A stretch of DNA of 35,101 nucleotides, from positions 74,787 through 109,887 of the forward strand of contig JAGVZF010000013.1 of NCBI GenBank assembly GCA_018302785.1. The letters run 5' to 3'. Origin of the DNA: Candidatus Woesearchaeota archaeon. Lineage in GTDB: Archaea; Nanobdellota; Nanobdellia; SCGC-AAA011-G17; JAGVZF01. Positions 8,314 to 18,066 of this stretch are shown here, piece after piece. The notes below the pieces were generated by a model. That model had not been told where the DNA came from, made no database searches, and saw nothing but the letters and a program-made list of their open reading frames with translations. Position 1 is the first letter of the stretch. Each line of letters opens with the position of its first letter. The translations under genes and the position numbers were made by a program.

Positions 8314-10940
8314 CCAAAGAAAATTTTCATGCTTTAACAATTGATGAATCATTAAAAAATTTAAATTGTTCAAAAAATGGATTAACAACTAAAGAAGTAA
8401 ATAAAAGACTAAGTATACATGGGGAAAATATATTAAAAGAGAAAAAGAAAACATCAAAGATAACTATTTTCCTTAATCAATTTAAAAACTTTATAGTAAT
8501 ATTATTAATAATAGCCACAATAATATCTTTAATTTTAGGAGAAACTTTAGATGCTACTGTTATCTTAATAGTTGTAATTTTCAATGCTATTTTTGGTTTT
8601 ATTCAAGAATATAAAGCAGAAAAGGCAATAGAAGAATTAAGAAAATTATCTAATCCAGTAGTTATTGTAATTAGAGATAACAAAGAAATAAAAATTCCTT
8701 CCACACAATTAGTTCCTGGAGACATAATATTATTACAAACAGGAGATAAAATATCAGCAGATTCTAGATTAATAGAATCTTTTTCATTACAAACACAAGA
8801 AGCTAGCTTAACCGGAGAAAGCACTCCAGTAACTAAAAAAACAGATATTTTAGAAGAAAACACAATTGTTGCAAACAGAAAAAATATAGTTTTTTCAGGC
8901 ACAACTATAGTAAATGGAAGAGGAAAAGCCCTGGTTTATGCAACAGGAATGTCTACTCAAATAGGAAAAATAGCAAAATTAATTGATGAAGTTATTGATG
9001 AACCTACACCATTACAAAAAAAGCTAAAAAAATTAGGAGAATTTCTAGGGATAATTTCTTTATCTATATGTTCAATAGTATTTGTACTTTTATTATTAAC
9101 AAATATGAGTATAATTGATAGTTTAATTATTGCAGTAAGTTTAGCAGTCGCAGCAATTCCAGAAGGCTTACCAGCAGTAGTTACAATTTCTCTAGCATTA
9201 GGAATTCAAAGGATGGTCAAAAAAAATGCTTTAATAAGAAAACTTCCTTCAGTAGAAACTCTTGGATGTACAACATTAATTGCAAGTGATAAAACAGGAA
9301 CTATAACAAAAAATGAAATGATGGTAGAACAAATATATACAGATAAAAAACTTATTTCTGTTACTGGTTCAGGTTACAATCCATTTGGAAGTTTTATATT
9401 TAATAAAAAACACTTCAAATCAAGTTCATTAGATTTATTGCTTAAAATTGGAATTCTTTGTAATGATGCTTCATTAAAATTTGATAAGAGATATGATATA
9501 TTTGGTGATCCTACAGAAGGTTCATTAATTGTCAGTGCTTCAAAATATGGTATAAATAAAGCTAAATTAGATAAATTATATCCAAGAATTTTTGAAATTC
9601 CATTTGATCCTTCTCGAAAAAGAATGACAACAATAAATAAAACTAGAAACTCAAAAATTGCTTGTGTTAAAGGAGCTCCAGATATAATAATTAAGTTTTG
9701 TTCTTATATTAATGAAAATGGAAAAGTAAGAAAATTAACTCCTAAAGACATTGATTCAATAATAGCAGCAAATGAAGAAATGACAAATAACGCTTTAAGA
9801 GTTCTTGGTTTTGCATATAAAGACTTTAAAAATGAATATCGTGAAAGCGACTTAATTTTTATTGGTCTACAAGGAATGATTGATCCTCCCAGATCTAATG
9901 TAAAAAATGAAATTAAAAAATGCCAAGAAGCAAGTATACAGGTAAAAATGATAACAGGAGATCACAAAAATACTGCTTGTGCTATAGCAAAACAAATTGG
10001 CATGGGTACTAAAGTTATAACAGGAGAAGAACTAGATAAAATCAAAGATAAAGATTTTGATAATATAATAATAAATTATGATATTTTTGCAAGAGTAAAC
10101 CCAGAACATAAAATAAAAATTGTTTCTGCCTTTAAAAACAAAGGCCATATTGTAGCTGTAACAGGAGATGGAGTTAATGATGCCCCTGCCTTAAAAAAGG
10201 CAGATATTGGGGTTGCTATGGGAATTACAGGAACAGATGTTGCAAAAGAAAGCAGTGATATGATTTTATTAGATGATAATTTTAATAGTGTTGTAGCAGC
10301 AGTAGAAGAAGGCCGAGGCATATATGATAATATTCAAAAATTTGTTAATTATTTACTTTCATCAAACATAGCAGAAGTTCTTATAATTACTATTGCTTTA
10401 GCAATAGGCCTTCCATTGCCTTTAGTAGCAATTCAATTACTTTGGTTAAATCTAGTTACTGATGGGTTACCAGCACTAGCTATAGGAGTAGATCCTCCTG
10501 AAGAAGGTATTATGAAGAGAAAACCTAGAAATACAAAGCAAGGTATAATAACAAAAAATTTATTAGTAACTATGCTTTCTATGTCATTAATAATAACAAC
10601 TACTATTTTATTAATATTTAATTATTATATAAAAAATTATCCAATAAAAGCTACAACAATTGCATTTACAGCATTAGTAATATTTGAACTAGCAAGACTT
10701 TTAACAATAAGGTCACAATATAAACTTAAATTCTTCTCAAATATATGGTTATTCTTAGCAATATTTACATCATTTTTACTGCAAATAATGGTAGTTTATA
10801 CACCATTAAATAAATATTTTGATACAGTTCCTTTAGGTTCTTTTGATTGGTTATTAATATTAATTGGTTCTTTAATTATCTTTGTAACAGGTAGATTAAT
10901 AGCTTACATAACTAAAATATCAATTGATGATACTCATTAA
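8310..10940 (+). CDS. P-type Ca2+-transporting (P2A-like) ATPase
   Basis: TGES, PEGLP, SDKTGTITKNEM, KGAPD, MITGDHKNTA, TGDGVNDAPALKKADIGVAMG motifs; ATGA overlap with the antiporter gene. Confidence 0.96.
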   Translation: MTKENFHALTIDESLKNLNCSKNGLTTKEVNKRLSIHGENILKEKKKTSKITIFLNQFKNFIVILLIIATIISLILGETLDATVILIVVIFNAIFGFIQEYKAEKAIEELRKLSNPVVIVIRDNKEIKIPSTQLVPGDIILLQTGDKISADSRLIESFSLQTQEASLTGESTPVTKKTDILEENTIVANRKNIVFSGTTIVNGRGKALVYATGMSTQIGKIAKLIDEVIDEPTPLQKKLKKLGEFLGIISLSICSIVFVLLLLTNMSIIDSLIIAVSLAVAAIPEGLPAVVTISLALGIQRMVKKNALIRKLPSVETLGCTTLIASDKTGTITKNEMMVEQIYTDKKLISVTGSGYNPFGSFIFNKKHFKSSSLDLLLKIGILCNDASLKFDKRYDIFGDPTEGSLIVSASKYGINKAKLDKLYPRIFEIPFDPSRKRMTTINKTRNSKIACVKGAPDIIIKFCSYINENGKVRKLTPKDIDSIIAANEEMTNNALRVLGFAYKDFKNEYRESDLIFIGLQGMIDPPRSNVKNEIKKCQEASIQVKMITGDHKNTACAIAKQIGMGTKVITGEELDKIKDKDFDNIIINYDIFARVNPEHKIKIVSAFKNKGHIVAVTGDGVNDAPALKKADIGVAMGITGTDVAKESSDMILLDDNFNSVVAAVEEGRGIYDNIQKFVNYLLSSNIAEVLIITIALAIGLPLPLVAIQLLWLNLVTDGLPALAIGVDPPEEGIMKRKPRNTKQGIITKNLLVTMLSMSLIITTTILLIFNYYIKNYPIKATTIAFTALVIFELARLLTIRSQYKLKFFSNIWLFLAIFTSFLLQIMVVYTPLNKYFDTVPLGSFDWLLILIGSLIIFVTGRLIAYITKISIDDTH

Positions 10941-11149
10941 TTAGTGTGGAGGGGAAAAGAGGTGTTATTTAAGAGAAAAAAGAAAACCTTCCATCTCACC
11001 ATAATGAACATCAACAATAGAAAATCACTAGTTTTTACCTAAATATATAATATCCTTGTTTTATATAAAGATTTTTAATTACTTAATAGTTTTAATTCAA
11101 CAACTTAGGTAATAGCAATCTTTAAAAAAAGCGTATTTTTAGTATTAAC

Positions 11150-11434
11150 ATGGAAAATTTAACTGAAAAAAGGCTCCAGAAGTATATTGATATTACTCAA
11201 GAGGCATTAGAAAAAGTTAATATTACATTAAAAGATAAAGATTTAAGAATGAAAGCTGAACAATTACTAATATTATCAAAATGCTATTATGATGATGCAT
11301 TATATTTCAAGAAAAAAGGCGACTTAGTTAATGCATTTGCTGCAATTAACTATTCTCATGCTTTCCTAGATACAGGAGCTATATTAAAACTATTTAATGT
11401 AAAAGATTCAAGGTTATTTATGGTTGATGATTAA
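11150..11434 (+). CDS. DUF357-family protein
   Basis: KAEQLLILSKCYYDDALYFKKKGDLVNAFAAINYSHAFLDTGAILKLF matches the remembered DUF357 pattern; overlaps the UMP kinase start by 1 nt. Confidence 0.8.
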   Translation: MENLTEKRLQKYIDITQEALEKVNITLKDKDLRMKAEQLLILSKCYYDDALYFKKKGDLVNAFAAINYSHAFLDTGAILKLFNVKDSRLFMVDD

Positions 11435-12108
11435 TGAAATATGTGATATCTCTAGGTGGCTCAGTTATAGTCCCAAATGATATTGATATTAATTATTTAA
11501 AAAAATTTAATGAAATAATTAAAAAATATTCAAGAAATAATAAGTTTATAATAATTACTGGTGGAGGTTCAATAGCAAGAAAATACATTAAACCTCTAAA
11601 AAAAGCCCATTTAGATGTAAAAACTATAGGCTTAATTGGGATTGCAACAACAAGATTAAACGCTGATTTAGTTAAATCTATAATGAAAATAAAAACAAAT
11701 CCAAGAAATAATAAAGATATAATTAATTTAATAAAGAAAGATAGTATTGTAGTTACAGGAGCTTTAAATTTTCTACCAGATACTACAACAGATGGAATTT
11801 GTGCACAAATAGCACATGAAATTAAAGCAGACTTATTTATTAATATTACAAATATTAAAGGTTTATTTGATAAAAATCCTTTAGTTTATAAAGATGCAAA
11901 GTTCATCAGCAAAATCTCATTTGATAATTTTGATAAAATGGTTAATAAAATGAAATTTCGATCAGGTCAACATTATATTCTAGATCAAAAAGCGGCCCAG
12001 ATAATTAAAAAATATAAAATTAAAACTATTATAATAGGAAATAATATTAAAAATCTTAATAATATTCTTTCTAAAAAGAAATTCATTGGAACTGTTATTA
12101 ATTACTAA
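11434..12108 (+). CDS. pyrH: UMP kinase (archaeal type)
   Basis: MKYVISLGGSVIVPNDID..., FIIITGGGSIARKYI, IGIATTRLNADLV. Confidence 0.9.
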   Translation: MKYVISLGGSVIVPNDIDINYLKKFNEIIKKYSRNNKFIIITGGGSIARKYIKPLKKAHLDVKTIGLIGIATTRLNADLVKSIMKIKTNPRNNKDIINLIKKDSIVVTGALNFLPDTTTDGICAQIAHEIKADLFINITNIKGLFDKNPLVYKDAKFISKISFDNFDKMVNKMKFRSGQHYILDQKAAQIIKKYKIKTIIIGNNIKNLNNILSKKKFIGTVINY

Positions 12109-12557
12109 TTCTTCTTAGATCTTATTTCGTTGTCAAGAAAAGTATCAACAATTTTAATTACATTTTGCATATTATGTAACCTCTGAGGATTCCATGTTGC
12201 AGAAGCTTCAACTTTCCTACTAATAGCATTCCTTAAAATTATTTCTAAATTAAATTTTCCATCATCTAAAACCTCTCTTAGTAAACCATCCATATGAATA
12301 GTTAGCACAGGACCATTTCCAGGTTTCATAGCAAATTCCACAAAATACCTATCACTTCCCTTAAATGCCACGTTTAAAGGTTCAGCTTGACTACTATCCA
12401 TAGGAAAATACTTCCCACCAGGCGTCAAACATACTACCCCAGTACCTGGCCTTTCATTTCCTGCTTCATTGTATAATCTGCCTTCAGGAGTAGATCTTAA
12501 ATAATTCAACAACTCATACATGCTCCTGCTTAATATAGCATAATTATCATCAACCAT
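12105..12557 (-). CDS. hypothetical protein, 150 aa
   Basis: Open frame with ordinary composition; no recognised family. Confidence 0.6.
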   Translation of the reverse strand: MVDDNYAILSRSMYELLNYLRSTPEGRLYNEAGNERPGTGVVCLTPGGKYFPMDSSQAEPLNVAFKGSDRYFVEFAMKPGNGPVLTIHMDGLLREVLDDGKFNLEIILRNAISRKVEASATWNPQRLHNMQNVIKIVDTFLDNEIRSKKN

Positions 12558-12663
12558 AACCCTAATTATAGCTCACTAAATTTATAAATCTTTGCTTTTT
12601 TACTATTGTATAATAGTTATTAAATTAACAAATTTTAAAACTAACAATTACTAGATATAAATT

Positions 12664-13143
12664 ATGCAAACTATTATAATAGTCACAGGAACTCCTTGTA
12701 CTGGAAAAACAACCATAGCTAAAAAAATTGCATCTCTTCTTAAATTTAAATACATTGATGTAAATAGATTAATTAAAACCAACAAAATTCATGATAAATA
12801 TGATAAAAAAAGTGACTCTTTAATTGTAGATATTAAAAAACTAAATAGAATTCTAGAAACTTTAATAAAAAAATCAAAGCAAAATCTAATAATAGATTCA
12901 CATTTATCTCATTATTTACCAAATAAAATAATAAATTTATGTATTGTTACTAAATGTGATATAAAAATTTTAAAGAAAAGACTGAAAAAAAGAAAATATA
13001 ATGAAGAAAAAATTAGGGAAAATTTAGATTCAGAAATTCTTGATATTTGTCTAAATGAAGCAATAGAAAATAATCATAATATTATAATTATGGACACATC
13101 AAGAAAAATTAACTATAAAGAATTAATTAAAAATATTCATTGA
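12664..13143 (+). CDS. AK6/Fap7-like adenylate kinase / NTPase
   Basis: P-loop GTPCTGKTT and the short AK6-like layout (IIDSHLSHYLP, LKKRLKKRKYNEEKIRENLDSEILDICLNEA). Confidence 0.85.
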   Translation: MQTIIIVTGTPCTGKTTIAKKIASLLKFKYIDVNRLIKTNKIHDKYDKKSDSLIVDIKKLNRILETLIKKSKQNLIIDSHLSHYLPNKIINLCIVTKCDIKILKKRLKKRKYNEEKIRENLDSEILDICLNEAIENNHNIIIMDTSRKINYKELIKNIH

Positions 13144-13841
13144 CCAAATCTTCTTTGTCTTTTATTAAATTCTTCAACAGCACTAATTAAATCATGTTTT
13201 TCAAATTCAGGCCACATTTTATCAAAGAAAATAAATTCTGCATAGCTTCCTTGCCATAATAAAAACCCGCTCAGCCTCTTCTCTCCGCCAGTCCTAATTA
13301 TTAAATCTGGTTCACTTGTCAAATAAAGATTCTTACTAAAAACCTCTTCATTAATCTCGTCAACAGAAATCTCTCCATTTTTTATGTTATTACCTAGTTT
13401 CTTTACTGCATCAATTATTTCTGCCCTTCCAGAATAAGCCATTGCAAAATTAATATTATAACTAGTATATTTCTTAGTTTTTTCCTCAATTCTTTTCATT
13501 ACATCTTGTAGTTCTTGGTTAAATTTCCATGTTCTTCCAATAAATCTTATTCTAATTTTATTTTCATCAATTCTAGGATCTTTTTCTAATCTTTCAAATT
13601 CATGATAAAAAACATTCATTAAATAATCAAACTCTTCTTTTGGTCTATTAAAGTTTTCAAGAGAAAATGCATATAATGTCAATTCCTTAATATTAAGATC
13701 TTTACACCAATCAAATAATTGTTCTACCTTTTTTGCACCCCATTCATGACCCATCCAAGGTTTTAACATTAATTTCTTAGCAAATCTCCTATTTCCATCA
13801 ATTATGATTCCAATATGTCTTGGCACTTTATTTTCTTTCAT
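13137..13841 (-). CDS. uppS: cis-prenyltransferase (undecaprenyl/polyprenyl diphosphate synthase)
   Basis: PRHIGIIIDGNRRFAK, LTLYAFSLENFNRP, DLIIRTGGEKRLSGFLLWQGSYAEFIF. Confidence 0.95.
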   Translation of the reverse strand: MKENKVPRHIGIIIDGNRRFAKKLMLKPWMGHEWGAKKVEQLFDWCKDLNIKELTLYAFSLENFNRPKEEFDYLMNVFYHEFERLEKDPRIDENKIRIRFIGRTWKFNQELQDVMKRIEEKTKKYTSYNINFAMAYSGRAEIIDAVKKLGNNIKNGEISVDEINEEVFSKNLYLTSEPDLIIRTGGEKRLSGFLLWQGSYAEFIFFDKMWPEFEKHDLISAVEEFNKRQRRFGQ

Positions 13842-13899
13842 AAGACTTCAAAATTAATGAATTAATATTTATTAAAAAGCTTTCTATATAGTAATTAAT

Positions 13900-13915
13900 A
13901 GTACTTGTAAGTACT
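13900..13915. promoter_or_regulatory. palindrome AGTACTTGTAAGTACT in the uppS / surface-locus intergenic region
   Basis: AGTACTT-GT-AAGTACT, perfect inverted repeat, followed by TTTTTC. Confidence 0.4.
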
Positions 13916-14220
13916 TTTTCTCTTTACTATTATGATAAAGGCTCTTGATGCTAGAATTCTAGGGGTTAAGATAAAGAAAAAATTGCAAAAAATTAAAAGA
14001 AATAGTTTAATATATATACAAAAATAATTATAACGATGAAAATGTAAATTTGTAACATATTATACTAATAAGTAATGACATTTTAAGTCAATTAATAGTC
14101 GATAAAGAATTTATTTAAGTTATTAGTTATTAATAAATAGTAACAAATAGAAACATTTATAAATAAGTTCATTACTTAAAAGTTGTATCAAAATAAAGAT
14201 CATTCCGGAGTTGATAAAAA

Positions 14221-15573
14221 ATGAAAGGAATTAACGAATATTTCAAAGCATTAAGAAAACCAGTTTGTATATCATTAATAGGTGCGATTTCTACATTATC
14301 ACCTTTAGAAGTTTTTGCAGCCCAAAACCAAAGCAGAGTAGATTCTGTAAAAGTTTACGATTCAAAATTCGGCTCATTACAATATTCAAGTCCTGGTGAT
14401 ACACTTCCAGAACTTACTTTATATGGAGTTCCAGTTATTGCAGATAGCACAAGACATGATTTTACAGTACCTGGTAGCACAACACACATAGGACCCTTTC
14501 CAAAAGGCTATAATCCTCTAAAACCTCATCAAAGATCTGAAAGTTTAACAGATAAATGGGGCAGATTTATTGATGGTATATTTGATAAAGATAAAGAACA
14601 AACAATCAACCCAAAAGAGGTTAGAGTAACTCCATATGTACCTCTTCATCCTAGTGTACCTCAACCAACTGCAGAAACAAATAAAGTTACCACATCACAA
14701 AAACCAACTACCACAACTAAACCATCAAAATCATCTGTATTATCTCAAACTAGAGATGAACAAGAAGCTCTAATTTTAGCTTGGGATGATCACTCATTTA
14801 TGGATTCAAGCGGTCCAATTGTAGAAAGATCTTATACGTTATTTCCTAATGAAATATTTGATACTACAGAAATACCAGTAACAATTAACGGTATTGTTTA
14901 CTCTGATAATACACAACTACCACAAGGATACAAATTTGAAGTAAACGTAGGAAAAGCATCAGAATTTATTGAAGATATAGCAAGATTTGTACAAAATTCA
15001 ACTGATTTATATACAAATAGATCAAAACCACATATTACTTCTCAAAGAAGTAACTTTGCTCAAGACTTAAGAAGAGATGAACAATCTTCTAATTTAATAC
15101 CAGAAGATTATAAAAATCTGCAACAAGCACTTGAGGATAGAATTCTAACACCACAAGAACTAAATTCTTTAGCACCTGGACCTTATGGGTTATATTATCA
15201 TTTAATTAATCCAAATGGGAAAAATATTGCAAGCGCAGTTCAAGTAATCAAAGTAAAACCATATCAAGTTACAGCAAAACCAGATACTGTTAAAGTAGAA
15301 ATTCCAGTACAACTACCTTGTCCTAAAATAGAGCAAGATAGATCTTTAGAAAGGGCAGTTCAAGACATTAATGTTCAAAGAGAAGAAAGAAAAGGAAGTA
15401 ATACTTGGAAATGGGTTGCTGGAATTGGCGCAGGTGCTGTTATAGGTTATTTAATTTATCAAGCAACTAATGATGATATTAATATTACAATAAATAACGA
15501 AAATAATCAACAATTACCACCAGGATGGGGTCATGACAGAGATGATCCACATGATGGAGTAGAAAATCCATAA
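14221..15573 (+). CDS. hypothetical exported protein, single C-terminal TM
   Basis: Signal-like N-terminus (PVCISLIGAISTLSPLEVFA), Pro/Thr-rich linker, C-terminal WKWVAGIGAGAVIGYLIYQ TM. Confidence 0.7.
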   Translation: MKGINEYFKALRKPVCISLIGAISTLSPLEVFAAQNQSRVDSVKVYDSKFGSLQYSSPGDTLPELTLYGVPVIADSTRHDFTVPGSTTHIGPFPKGYNPLKPHQRSESLTDKWGRFIDGIFDKDKEQTINPKEVRVTPYVPLHPSVPQPTAETNKVTTSQKPTTTTKPSKSSVLSQTRDEQEALILAWDDHSFMDSSGPIVERSYTLFPNEIFDTTEIPVTINGIVYSDNTQLPQGYKFEVNVGKASEFIEDIARFVQNSTDLYTNRSKPHITSQRSNFAQDLRRDEQSSNLIPEDYKNLQQALEDRILTPQELNSLAPGPYGLYYHLINPNGKNIASAVQVIKVKPYQVTAKPDTVKVEIPVQLPCPKIEQDRSLERAVQDINVQREERKGSNTWKWVAGIGAGAVIGYLIYQATNDDINITINNENNQQLPPGWGHDRDDPHDGVENP

Positions 15574-15591
15574 ATCTTAGGAGTATTAAAA

Positions 15592-17964
15592 ATGAAATTA
15601 TTTAAAAAATCACTTTTTTTAATTGCACTATTTATATTCTTTAATATATATATTACAGTAGCTATTGCTGGAAACATAGAAAATGATTATTTCTTTGAAA
15701 GAGGAACTAATATTTCATTAAATAATGTTAGAGGCCTAGTTTATGTTTGTAAAGATGATAATTGTAATGAAGTTGACTTAACAAATAATGGAAGATTTGA
15801 CCAAAATTCAGGAAATACAAACAAAATTTCAATAGAATTTCTAGGAACAAGAAATCCAACAAGATATGCAGAATATTTCTATAAAAAAGGATATTTACCA
15901 TTAGAAACCACAGTCTCAGATTATGGTACAGGTCATGAAGTAAGTTATGATAATCATTTTGGCAAATTAAACTATTGCAGCAGTCATATTGATAATTTCT
16001 ATGTAGTTAATGAAGTAAGACCAAATGAACCTTTACAAATTGATGTCCAAGCCAGCCTAGGAGCAGATACATATAGTGCATTTTCAAGACCTAATAAAAG
16101 ACCATATTTTATCCCACCAGACCAAAGTATTAGAGATGAATATTACTCAGCTAAAACACAATTAAATTTAAGAATTATAAATCAAGATAATAGACTTGTT
16201 TTTGAACAAAATAAATTATTAAACTTATACCTAGATGAAAAAGAATCTGTTCAATTTTCATGGACTCCAACAATTCCAGGAAGATATAGAGCTGAATTAA
16301 TTTCTACAGTAACAGATGATCAATGTAATCAAGAAAATGACATTCCCCAACAAGTAGCTAAAGAATTTAAAGTTCTTGAAGATCAATCAAACCTAAGCTG
16401 TTATACTTTACTAAATCAAATAACATTTAGCGATCCTCATCCTGTTGAAAATCAGCCCATAAAAATATTTGTTGAAAAAATAAGTAACTTTAGAGACAAT
16501 AACCAAAGACTTTATCCAGTTCAAACAGATACTAGATTAAGAATATTTAAAGATGGAAACTTAGTTCATGAAGAAACTAAAATACTTCCAGCAAATCAAA
16601 ATCCTGATCAGTCAACAGAACATGAATATAATTGGACAACTCCATCAGATGGATTATTTAATATTATAATTGATGGAGAAGCAGAAGATCCTAGATGTAA
16701 TAACATTGAAAATATATCTGATCATATAGAAACAAATTTACTTGTTAAGAAAAGTAATGTAAATCCACAATTTGATTTAGATATACTACCAATTAATGAT
16801 TTATCAATTTTTGAAAATACAAATGCACAATTTACAGTTAATGTTAATTATAATGGAAATAGAAATTTAATATATAATATTGAAGAATTACCAAATGGAG
16901 CTAATTTTGAGAATAATGTATTTTCATGGACTCCCGATTATGATACAATAACCCATAATAATATCTTTAATCAATTGAGAAATATTATAGGAATTCCATT
17001 AAAAAAAGACTTTGAATTAGAATTTAAAGTTACAGATGGAGTTTTAGCAGACACTGAAAAAGTAATAATTACTGTAATAGATAAAAATAGAAAACCAGAG
17101 ATTTCAAATGTTAGAGATATAGAAGTAACAGAAGGAGACCCAATAAATGCAAATAAAATATTCATATTTTCTGATCCAGATAATGATACTTTAAAAATTA
17201 CATATACTGCTCCATTAAATAATAATGGAGAATGGTTAACAAAAGTGGGAGATGCTGGATTATATAATATCCAAGTAAGAGCTGAAGACAAATTTAATGG
17301 AAATGATAAAGAAACATTTAGAATTATAGTACATGAATTAGCTCAAAATAATAATGCTCCTATATTAGATTATATTAGTGATAAAAGAGTAAAGGAAGGA
17401 AATTCTTTAATATTTTCAATTAATGCTAAAGATCCAGATAATGATAAATTATATTTTAGAGTTAATATAGATCCAAGAGCTATTGGGGCTACATTTAATG
17501 AAGAAACTAAAGTATTTACTTGGCACACAAGAAAAGGACAAAAAGGAACTTATGAAGTAGAATTTTTTGTGACTGATGGATCGCATGAAGATTCTCAAAT
17601 TGTAAAAATATATGTTTTTGATGAAGAACTTCAAGTAGATTTAGAAAACTCAGAAAGTCATAAATTCTCAGTTTCTAGCTTAATTATAGAAAATACTGAA
17701 GTAAAGCAAGGAAATAACTTAGAAGTATTTGTAAGAGTCAGAAATTATGGAACTGTACAAGATAAAGTAACTCTTAGATTAGAAATTAAAGAACTAGGGA
17801 TTAGAGAAACTAAGACATTTTCAATAGATGCCAAAACAGGCAAATTAAAGGTCTTTAGTATACTTATTCCAAAAGATTCACCAAAAGGTAATTACATTTT
17901 AGAAGCTAAAGCCTTCAATAATTACTGGCATAGTACTAGAAATGCTGAATTTTCAATAATTTAA
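15592..17964 (+). CDS. exported protein with tandem Ig/cadherin-like domains
   Basis: Signal peptide; repeated 'IFENTNAQFTVNV...NGANFENNVFSWTPDYDT', 'VKEGNSLIFSINAKDPDNDKLYF...ATFNEETKVFTWHT' typical of putative-Ig/cadherin-like repeats. Confidence 0.8.
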   Translation: MKLFKKSLFLIALFIFFNIYITVAIAGNIENDYFFERGTNISLNNVRGLVYVCKDDNCNEVDLTNNGRFDQNSGNTNKISIEFLGTRNPTRYAEYFYKKGYLPLETTVSDYGTGHEVSYDNHFGKLNYCSSHIDNFYVVNEVRPNEPLQIDVQASLGADTYSAFSRPNKRPYFIPPDQSIRDEYYSAKTQLNLRIINQDNRLVFEQNKLLNLYLDEKESVQFSWTPTIPGRYRAELISTVTDDQCNQENDIPQQVAKEFKVLEDQSNLSCYTLLNQITFSDPHPVENQPIKIFVEKISNFRDNNQRLYPVQTDTRLRIFKDGNLVHEETKILPANQNPDQSTEHEYNWTTPSDGLFNIIIDGEAEDPRCNNIENISDHIETNLLVKKSNVNPQFDLDILPINDLSIFENTNAQFTVNVNYNGNRNLIYNIEELPNGANFENNVFSWTPDYDTITHNNIFNQLRNIIGIPLKKDFELEFKVTDGVLADTEKVIITVIDKNRKPEISNVRDIEVTEGDPINANKIFIFSDPDNDTLKITYTAPLNNNGEWLTKVGDAGLYNIQVRAEDKFNGNDKETFRIIVHELAQNNNAPILDYISDKRVKEGNSLIFSINAKDPDNDKLYFRVNIDPRAIGATFNEETKVFTWHTRKGQKGTYEVEFFVTDGSHEDSQIVKIYVFDEELQVDLENSESHKFSVSSLIIENTEVKQGNNLEVFVRVRNYGTVQDKVTLRLEIKELGIRETKTFSIDAKTGKLKVFSILIPKDSPKGNYILEAKAFNNYWHSTRNAEFSII

Positions 17965-18003
17965 ACTGCTGCCAACCACTGTAGAGTAATTACTACCAAA
18001 AAG

Positions 18004-18059
18004 TTTATATATAAGTAATAACTCCATAATGGCAACATAATTACCAATAATAGGGGGGT
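18004..18059 (+). promoter_or_regulatory. strong promoter/RBS for the putative S-layer gene
   Basis: TATA-like tttatatata at 18004-18013; GGGGGGT at 18053-18059, 7 nt before ATG. Confidence 0.6.
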
Positions 18060-18066
18060 ATTAAAA

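Noticed and set aside
8603-10321. Minus ORFs (99 aa, 81 aa) inside the P-type ATPase gene
   Set aside because: Antisense to conserved ATPase motifs; spurious.
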